Origin: Candidatus Avelusimicrobium ruminicola
GTDB lineage: Bacteria > Elusimicrobiota > Elusimicrobia > Elusimicrobiales > Elusimicrobiaceae
Direction: 5' to 3'
Assembly (NCBI GenBank): GCA_900319885.1
Contig: ONQH01000054.1
Coordinates: 1-10,294, forward strand
DNA: 10,294 bases
Part shown: in pieces, positions 6,139 to 10,294 of the stretch
How positions within the stretch are numbered: position 1 is the first letter of the stretch
Layout: the number at the start of each line of letters is the position of its first letter
Program-made: the position numbers and the translations under genes
The notes under the pieces: generated by a model
The model's input: the letters and a program-made list of their open reading frames with translations, nothing else
Told to the model about the DNA's origin: nothing
Database searches by the model: none

Positions 6139-7767
6139 ATGATTCGCCGTAAAGACTTATATACTTCGTTAGCAGATAGCGCGTTTCGCTATCCCAATAA
6201 AATTGCACTGACGGAAGCCGGTACAGAAAAACGAATTTCTTATCACGAACTTTTAATGAAGGTGGACCGTGCCGCCGATATGTTTTTTGAACACGGGATT
6301 CGCAAAGGGGACCGCGTGGCTATTGCCCACCGCAATTCCATTGATACGGTAGTGGCGAATTATGGATTATATAAGTTAGGGGCGGTCTCTATCCCCATGA
6401 ACTTCATGGTCACCAAACCTGAAGAAATCGAATATATTTTGAATAATGCCGGGGTCAAAGCGGTGGTTACGCAGGCTGAATTTTTGCGCCATTATGTAAA
6501 ATGCTTGCCCAATATGCCTACCGTGCAAACTCTCTTTACGACGGATGAAATCCCGTCCTCGGCTGCCGAGTGCGATAAAGTCCAATTGTTCTGGGACGAA
6601 ATTGAAAAATCTACGTATCATGATGAAACCGCCTCTACCCAAGCCACGTTGGACGATTTGGCCTTCATCTTGTATACTTCCGGAACGACCGGACTGCCCA
6701 AAGGGGCCATGATTACCCACGGTAACTTAGCGGCCAATGTGATTTCGTGCGCTCAAATTTTTAAGATTACCGATGACGATTGCTTTTTGTGCTTACTGCC
6801 TATGTTCCACTCGTTTGCGTGGACCACGTGTGTAGTAATTCCGCTCTACCTCAACCTCAAAGTGGTGATTGTTGCTAACGTGATGCCGGCCAGCAAATGG
6901 CTCGGTGCCATGGGTACCGAAAAAGTAACCCTTATTTTGGCTGTTCCGCAAATTTATGCGGTACTCTCTAAAGAAGCCAAGGGCCTTAAACAACTCTATT
7001 TGCGCTTCTGGCCGTTTAAGAACGTACGCTTTGGTATATCGGGCGCGGCGCCTTTAACACAAGAAATTAAGGACCGTTTTGAAGAAAAGATAGGGGTCCG
7101 TATTTTGGAAGGCTACGGTTTAACCGAAACAAGCCCGGTAGTGAGTGTGAATACCGAAGAATTACAAAAGATTAAATCCGTAGGCCCGGCTATCCCGGCG
7201 GTAAGTACGCTGGTGGTAGACGATAACGGCAATGAAGTCCCGCGCAATACGGAAGGCGAACTTTGTATCAAAGGACCCAACCTGTTCAAAGGATATTGGG
7301 GAAATGAAAAAGCCACCCGTGATGCCTTTACCGAAGACGGTTGGTTCAAAACCGGCGATATTGTGGAAGTGGACGACGACGGTTTTATCTTTATCAAAGA
7401 CCGCAAGAAAGACATGATTATTATTAAAGGGCTTAAAGTATTTTCTGCCCAGGTGGAAGCCGTCATTTGCGAACACCCGGCCATTGAAGAATGTGCCATT
7501 ATCGGGGTGCCGGACGGACGCGGCGGCGAATTTATTAAATTATATGCAGTGAAGAAGGAAGGAGCGGAGCTGTCGGAAGCGGAATTCCGGAAATTCTTAA
7601 AACTGCACTTAGACAATTACAAACGTCCGCGCGATTTTGAATTTGTGGAATCACTCCCTAAAAATGCCTTGCGTAAAGTGCTTAAACGGGAACTGCGTAA
7701 AGACGCTGTAGAGAAACTCAAAAAAGCGATTGCTGCCGGGGCGCCTGCCCCAGCCGCGCAGGAGTAG
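6139..7767 (+). CDS. AMP-forming acyl-CoA ligase (probable long-chain fatty acid-CoA ligase)
   Basis: The 542-residue enzyme belongs to the ANL adenylate-forming superfamily. These enzymes activate a carboxylate with ATP to an acyl-AMP and transfer it to CoA. Core motifs in order: phosphate loop YTSGTTGLPKGA (179-190), LPMFHSFAW (220-228), ISGAAPL (300-306), GYGLTETSP (325-333), GWFKTGDI (401-408), the hinge region DRKKDMIIIKG (421-431), and the C-terminal catalytic Lys513 in NALRKVLKREL. The motif style (LPMFHSF, TLDDLAFILYTSGTTG) is nearest long-chain fatty-acid ligases, but chain length is not certain. No signal or membrane segment is seen. The ATG at 6139 is preferred over a GTG at 6133 because GAGG at 6130-6133 then sits correctly as its ribosome-binding site. 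The C-terminus ends in an Ala/Pro-rich tail. The next gene's ATG begins one base after the stop. Confidence 0.92.
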   Translation: MIRRKDLYTSLADSAFRYPNKIALTEAGTEKRISYHELLMKVDRAADMFFEHGIRKGDRVAIAHRNSIDTVVANYGLYKLGAVSIPMNFMVTKPEEIEYILNNAGVKAVVTQAEFLRHYVKCLPNMPTVQTLFTTDEIPSSAAECDKVQLFWDEIEKSTYHDETASTQATLDDLAFILYTSGTTGLPKGAMITHGNLAANVISCAQIFKITDDDCFLCLLPMFHSFAWTTCVVIPLYLNLKVVIVANVMPASKWLGAMGTEKVTLILAVPQIYAVLSKEAKGLKQLYLRFWPFKNVRFGISGAAPLTQEIKDRFEEKIGVRILEGYGLTETSPVVSVNTEELQKIKSVGPAIPAVSTLVVDDNGNEVPRNTEGELCIKGPNLFKGYWGNEKATRDAFTEDGWFKTGDIVEVDDDGFIFIKDRKKDMIIIKGLKVFSAQVEAVICEHPAIEECAIIGVPDGRGGEFIKLYAVKKEGAELSEAEFRKFLKLHLDNYKRPRDFEFVESLPKNALRKVLKRELRKDAVEKLKKAIAAGAPAPAAQE

Positions 7768-7768
7768 T

Positions 7769-8461
7769 ATGCAACTGGCGGCTATTCTTGCTGAAGTAGT
7801 GCCTCAGGGGCACTATGTAGGCGGAATTGTACGCAGCAGTCTACTCAAACGTCAATCTAGCGATATAGATATTACCTTGCCCGCGGCCGATGTAAAACAG
7901 GCCGCGCAAACATTGGCTAAACGCCTTCATGCCGCCGCCTTTGAAATGGATCCGGAACTGGGCGTATGGCGTTTGGTAACCCATCAAGATAAAATTCAAA
8001 TTGATTTAACCGCTTATCAAGGCAAAGATTTGGCGGCCGATTTGCGCCGACGGGATTTTACCTTCAATTCCCTGGCCTATCCTGTAAGCGCGAAGCCGCA
8101 GATCGTTATTACTCCTCGTGCCCATGAAACAGCACACATCCTGCTAAAGCGGTTGCGCCGTTCGTTAATTGTAGATGAAACAGGCGGCCTGGCCGATTTG
8201 AAGGCAAAAATCATCCGCTTAAACGGGAAAGAGCGCTTTGTGGAAGACCCTTTGCGGATGTTGCGTGCTTTTCGGTGCGCGGCTGAATTAAAATTTAAGA
8301 TTGCCCCGGCTACCCTCATGCAAATCAAAAAAAATGCCCCGTTAATCAGCCAGCCTGCTGGTGAGCGTATTAAAGAAGAATTGGACCGTCTGTTTGCGGT
8401 GCCGGGGGTGTTATATGATTTTTTGTCACAAATGGACGCGTGCGGGGGGCGGCGTGCTTAA
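7769..8461 (+). CDS. Fragment 1: nucleotidyltransferase head domain
   Basis: This is the only part with its own start and ribosome-binding site. The active-site strand YVGGIVRSSLL...SSDIDITL gives the metal-binding pair Asp32 and Asp34. The family usually has Arg-Asp in VRDxLL, here Arg-Ser. RRRDFTFNSLAYP (93-105) is the nucleotide-binding RRDFT motif. VEDPLRMLRAFR (158-169) and GERIKEELDRLF (198-209) are the neck motifs. The fragment runs out of frame after MDACGG at a run of six G (8444-8449) and stops at 8461. If translated alone it is a 230-residue catalytic head without the downstream RNA-binding parts. Confidence 0.8.
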   Translation: MQLAAILAEVVPQGHYVGGIVRSSLLKRQSSDIDITLPAADVKQAAQTLAKRLHAAAFEMDPELGVWRLVTHQDKIQIDLTAYQGKDLAADLRRRDFTFNSLAYPVSAKPQIVITPRAHETAHILLKRLRRSLIVDETGGLADLKAKIIRLNGKERFVEDPLRMLRAFRCAAELKFKIAPATLMQIKKNAPLISQPAGERIKEELDRLFAVPGVLYDFLSQMDACGGRRA

Positions 8462-8804
8462 ACACACGCTTTTAGTATGTAAGCGGATGGACTATGTACT
8501 TAGTCACCTGGAGAAGGCCTTTCCTAAATTTGCCAAGCAGTTAACGCCTTTTGCCGCCAATAAACCCTTACTTAAAATGACCGCGTTGTTGCACGATATT
8601 GCCAAGCCGGCTACTGCCAAAATGCATAAAGGGCGGTTGCGCTTCTTTTATCACGAACAGCAAGGCGCACGGATGGCACGCAACGTATTGGACCAATTAC
8701 ATTATAGTAAGGCCGATACACGCCTGATTTGTGCGATGATTATATCATTTCTTCCGCGATTTGGGCGAGGCGGCTATTCCACTCTTATTTTTATGTTGGG
8801 CTGA
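8451..8804 (+). CDS. Fragment 2: HD domain of the broken nucleotidyltransferase
   Basis: In this frame the sequence resumes as GVLKHTLLVCKRMDYVLSHL. HD-superfamily residues are present: His at 8463-8465, the His-Asp doublet in LLHDIAKPAT (8592-8597), and a later His in FFYHEQQGARMA. After LICAMI the frame wanders into non-homologous residues and stops at 8804. The fragment has no convincing start of its own. The open frame reaches back to a GTG at 8361 inside fragment 1, and an ATG sits near 8487. It is given from the point where homology resumes. Confidence 0.65.
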   Translation, partial: GVLKHTLLVCKRMDYVLSHLEKAFPKFAKQLTPFAANKPLLKMTALLHDIAKPATAKMHKGRLRFFYHEQQGARMARNVLDQLHYSKADTRLICAMIISFLPRFGRGGYSTLIFMLG

Positions 8805-9150
8805 TTATACCAGTTACGTAAGTGATGCCCAACTTCGCCGTATTTTGCCGCAAAGTTCCGCCCGGTTGATGACGATTTCGCAAGCACAACGCTATAAAAA
8901 TGTAGGCAAAACGTTGCGTCATTTGCAGGTGCTTTTCTTTATGCTGGAGCAGTATTTTGAACGTCCCGCCCTAGTCCGGCCGGATAAAATCCTTACCGGG
9001 GTAGATGTAATGAACGTGTTGCACCTAAAACCCGGTCCGCAAGTGGGGGCCATTTTAGAGGCGGTAGCCGAGGCCCAAGTGGAAGGGAAAATCAGCACGC
9101 GGGCGGAAGCCTTGGATTTTATTAAAACATTACCGGCGGCAGAAAAATAA
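8740..9150 (+). CDS. Fragment 3: C-terminal region of the broken nucleotidyltransferase
   Basis: From about 8740 this frame reads LYHFFRDLGEAAIPLLFLCWADY, matching the segment after the HD domain in this family. It continues to ILTGVDVMNVLHLKPGPQVG, the usual C-terminal tRNA-binding segment, and ends at TAA 9148-9150. A TGA at 8737-8739 closes the frame just upstream. The only internal starts (TTG at 8761, ATG near 8869) lack a ribosome-binding site. Independent expression is doubtful. Confidence 0.65.
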   Translation, partial: LYHFFRDLGEAAIPLLFLCWADYTSYVSDAQLRRILPQSSARLMTISQAQRYKNVGKTLRHLQVLFFMLEQYFERPALVRPDKILTGVDVMNVLHLKPGPQVGAILEAVAEAQVEGKISTRAEALDFIKTLPAAEK

Positions 9151-9179
9151 TTGTACGATGCGGTAAATTTTGCTACAAT
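9151..9179 (+). promoter_or_regulatory. Promoter of the tRNA-Gly / membrane-protein unit
   Basis: TTGTAC (-35, 9151-9156) and TACAAT (-10, 9174-9179) are separated by 17 bases, with a TG extension at 9171-9172. This is the best complete promoter in the window. The predicted start is near 9186, 13 bases before the mature tRNA. Confidence 0.75.
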
Positions 9180-9198
9180 AAATTGTCATTAAATTTGT

Positions 9199-9269
9199 GC
9201 GGGCGTGGTTCAATGGTAGAATGGAAGCTTCCCAAGCTTTAGACGAGGGTTCGATTCCCTTCGCCCGCT
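9199..9269 (+). tRNA. tRNA-Gly (anticodon CCC)
   Basis: A full cloverleaf of 71 bases can be drawn. The acceptor stem pairs GCGGGCG (9199-9205) with CGCCCGC (9262-9268), with discriminator T at 9269 as in bacterial glycine tRNAs. The D stem pairs GTTC with GAAT (9208-9211, 9219-9222, one G-U). The anticodon stem GAAGC/GCTTT flanks the loop TTCCCAA with anticodon CCC at 9231-9233. The T arm has GAGGG/CCCTT around TTCGATT. It closely resembles E. coli glycine tRNA CCC. The 3' CCA is not encoded (TTTT follows), so a CCA-adding enzyme is needed. Confidence 0.97.
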
Positions 9270-9285
9270 TTTAATAGGACTTTCT

Positions 9286-9912
9286 ATGACAAACAATTCC
9301 GAAGAATTTGAAACGAAACCGTCTTCTAATAAAGACATGTGGTTGTTTTTAATTGTGTTAGACGTCATTTTCTTGTGCGTCTGCGGGTTTTTCTTGTATA
9401 AACATTTTGCGGGGCAACTTTTTAACACGACCTCTGCACCGGCCCCTGTAGTGGCTGAAGAACAAGTGACCGAAGTCACACCAACCGAGGAATTGACCGT
9501 CACGGAAACCACCGTTTCGGAAGAGTTAACCCCGGAAGTAGTAACCGTGACAGAACAACCTGCGCCGGTGGTAACCCCGGTTGTAGAGCCGGAAACAGAA
9601 TCCGTAGTGCAGACCCCTGTGCCCGTGCAACCTGTCGTACAAGAAAATAAAGAAAGCGTGTTAGTGACGCCTACCACGGGCAAATACAGACGGGTTACGT
9701 TCCGCTGGTTTGGCGAAGGGGACAAAGTATCTGTAGTGAGTGGGTTTACCATGTCCAAACCGCAAGCCCTTAAAAAAGTGGGGGATCATTGGGAAACGAC
9801 CCTTTCTATTGCCCCGGGTACCTATAAGTTCCTGTATATTATTGATGGGAAGAACACGTTGGACCCGTACTCGCCAGAGAAAGACGGACGCTCTGTATTA
9901 GAAGTAAAATAA
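9286..9912 (+). CDS. Membrane-anchored protein with AMPK-type CBM-like domain
   Basis: The 208-residue protein has three parts. A short acidic N-terminus leads to one membrane helix (about 19-38, WLFLIVLDVIFLCVCGFFLY). A linker rich in Thr, Val, Glu and Pro (about 50-128) contains loosely repeated TEELTVTE / SEELTPEVVTVTE units. The C-terminal beta domain (about 134-208) matches the glycogen-recognition (AMPK-beta, CBM48-related) fold: RRVTFRWFGEGDKVSVVSGF, then WETTLSIAPGTYKFLYIIDGKNTLDP. The two tryptophans that grip carbohydrate in AMPK-beta align with Ser157 and Asn190, while Lys181 is kept, so glycogen binding is doubtful. Topology is unclear: the linker suggests an outside C-terminus, but the charges flanking the helix do not. 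AGGA at 9276-9279 is the ribosome-binding site. It lies 16 bases after the tRNA, apparently on the same transcript. No enzymatic residues are seen. Confidence 0.85.
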   Translation: MTNNSEEFETKPSSNKDMWLFLIVLDVIFLCVCGFFLYKHFAGQLFNTTSAPAPVVAEEQVTEVTPTEELTVTETTVSEELTPEVVTVTEQPAPVVTPVVEPETESVVQTPVPVQPVVQENKESVLVTPTTGKYRRVTFRWFGEGDKVSVVSGFTMSKPQALKKVGDHWETTLSIAPGTYKFLYIIDGKNTLDPYSPEKDGRSVLEVK

Positions 9913-9929
9913 TAAATTTATAAGTAATA

Positions 9930-9963
9930 AAAAGGATGCCGTCTAGGCATCCTTTTGCTTTCT
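9930..9963 (+). terminator. Intrinsic terminator after the CBM-like gene
   Basis: An 11-bp perfect stem, AAAAGGATGCC (9930-9940) with GGCATCCTTTT (9946-9956), closes a 5-base loop GTCTA and runs into a T-rich tail. On the other strand the stem is also followed by a T run, so it could act in both directions. It separates the tRNA/CBM unit from cinA. Confidence 0.9.
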
Positions 9964-9984
9964 CGTCTTATTAAATGGCAAATA

Positions 9985-9993
9985 TGCTACAAT
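9985..9993 (+). promoter_or_regulatory. Extended -10 promoter of cinA
   Basis: TGCTACAAT (TACAAT at 9988-9993 with the TG extension) is identical to the -10 region of the tRNA promoter, and the identity runs for 12 bases (TGCTACAATAAA). No good -35 is seen. The predicted start is near 10000, giving a leader of about 24 bases before the cinA ATG. Confidence 0.65.
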
Positions 9994-10013
9994 AAAAAAA
10001 ATACCTGTCGTAT

Positions 10014-10020
10014 AGGAGGT
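10014..10020 (+). promoter_or_regulatory. Strong ribosome-binding site of cinA
   Basis: AGGAGGT is a near-perfect anti-16S match. It fixes the start at 10024, although the spacing of 3-4 bases to the ATG is shorter than usual. Confidence 0.75.
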
Positions 10021-10023
10021 CCC

Positions 10024-10294
10024 ATGAAAGCCGTCATTATTACCATTGGAGACGAAATTTTGCTAGGACAAATTTTGGATACTAACTCCCGCTTTATGGC
10101 CCGTGAACTTACCAAATTGGGGGCGGAAACTGTGGAAATGCGTTCGGTAGCTGATGAGCGCAACGCTATCGTGCGGGCTATTAACGACGCTTTCCTACGT
10201 GCGGACGTAGTCCTGATGACGGGGGGATTGGGGCCCACCAAAGATGATATAACCAAGGCTGTCCTGGCGCGTTTTTCCGGCAGTAACGGCTACA
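10024..10294 (+). CDS. cinA: CinA family protein, N-terminal part (truncated by window end)
   Basis: Ninety residues are visible before the window ends. MKAVIITIGDEILLGQILDT, NSRFMARELTKLG and TGGLGPTKDDITK are the conserved start of the CinA N-terminal domain, a MoCF/molybdopterin-binding-like (COG1058) fold. Asp-Glu in GDEILLGQ and the GGLGPT-DD loop are diagnostic. Full-length members usually also carry a C-terminal nicotinamide-nucleotide amidase domain, and some act in NAD recycling (ADP-ribose pyrophosphatase plus NMN deamidase); historically the name comes from competence. Whether the C-terminal domain is present here lies outside the window. It has its own promoter and sits behind a strong terminator, so it starts a new transcription unit. 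Confidence 0.95.
   Translation, partial: MKAVIITIGDEILLGQILDTNSRFMARELTKLGAETVEMRSVADERNAIVRAINDAFLRADVVLMTGGLGPTKDDITKAVLARFSGSNGY

Larger units (their letters stand above)
7769..9150 (+). pseudogene. tRNA nucleotidyltransferase/poly(A) polymerase with HD domain, broken into three frames
   Basis: Three consecutive frames together spell one class II nucleotidyltransferase (CCA-adding enzyme or poly(A) polymerase). Part 1 (7769 to about 8450) holds the catalytic head, part 2 (about 8450-8740) a metal-binding HD domain, and part 3 (about 8740-9150) the C-terminal region. Each junction shifts the frame by the same amount (equivalent to a loss of 3k+2 bases or a gain of one). Both also seem to skip residues the family normally has: roughly 20-30 between the head and the HD domain, and roughly 20 between LICAMI and LYHFFRDLG. 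Simple single-base errors therefore do not fully explain it. The start ATG has AGGAG at 7760-7764 and lies one base past the acyl-CoA ligase stop. Which nucleotides the enzyme would add cannot be told. It is either a decayed gene or an assembly fault. Confidence 0.82.

Noticed and set aside
7113..7616. 167-residue minus-strand open frame
   Set aside because: It lies wholly inside the well-conserved acyl-CoA ligase gene on the other strand and shows no recognisable protein features.
8441..8461. Programmed ribosomal frameshift at the G6 run
   Set aside because: A second break with different sequence follows about 290 bases later, and residues normally present in the family are missing at both sites, so recoding would not yield a normal protein.
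9210..9758. 182-residue minus-strand open frame rich in Thr, Val, Ser and Gly
   Set aside because: It is the antisense of the repetitive Thr/Val/Glu/Pro linker and runs through the tRNA; there is no ribosome-binding site or family signature.
1..10294. Novel defence, mobile or CRISPR-like system
   Set aside because: No repeat array, integrase, transposase, toxin-antitoxin or nuclease signature was found; every gene except the 16-residue tail at the left edge falls in a recognisable protein family.

Overview
The window is a compact, gene-dense stretch of a bacterial chromosome with mid-range GC (judged by eye). The host makes lipoproteins, a Sec-exported peptidase and a dipeptide/oligopeptide ABC importer. 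The gene set and protein style would fit a gut or host-associated Elusimicrobiota-like lineage, but that placement is a low-confidence guess. I see no phage, IS element, CRISPR array or defence gene.

Layout. (1) 1-597, plus strand: the tail of an unidentified gene, then a DJ-1/PfpI-family protein. (2) 601-2347, minus strand: a two-gene operon of a DUF192 lipoprotein followed by a secreted M20-type metallopeptidase, overlapping by 11 bases. The peptidase lacks the segment carrying the first metal-binding His-x-Asp motif. (3) 2348-2424: a short divergent promoter region. Both outward promoters place the predicted transcription start on the A of the ATG, which suggests leaderless mRNAs on both sides. 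(4) 2425-6085, plus strand: a dipeptide/oligopeptide ABC transporter in the order ATPase D, ATPase F, permease B, permease C, tightly coupled (two ATGA overlaps) and with no substrate-binding protein in view. (5) 6139-9150, plus strand: an AMP-forming long-chain acyl-CoA ligase followed one base later by a tRNA nucleotidyltransferase/poly(A) polymerase gene with an HD domain. The latter is broken into three reading frames. (6) 9151-9956: a good promoter, a tRNA-Gly(CCC) without encoded CCA, and 16 bases later a membrane-anchored protein with a Thr/Val/Glu/Pro-rich linker and an AMPK-type glycogen-binding-like domain, closed by a strong intrinsic terminator. (7) 9957-10294: a cinA promoter and the N-terminal part of CinA.

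How the parts relate. The importer would feed peptides into the cell, and the exported M20 protein on the opposite strand is a plausible peptide-processing neighbour, though its active site looks incomplete. The tRNA needs CCA addition, yet the adjacent enzyme of that family is disrupted.

Most notable: three apparent internal segment losses in two genes (one in frame, two frame-changing), which could be real decay or an assembly artefact; a shared extended -10 promoter style (TGnTAnAAT-like) at five sites; the divergent leaderless pair; and a CBM-like domain that has lost both expected carbohydrate-binding tryptophans. I found no convincing novel multi-gene system.
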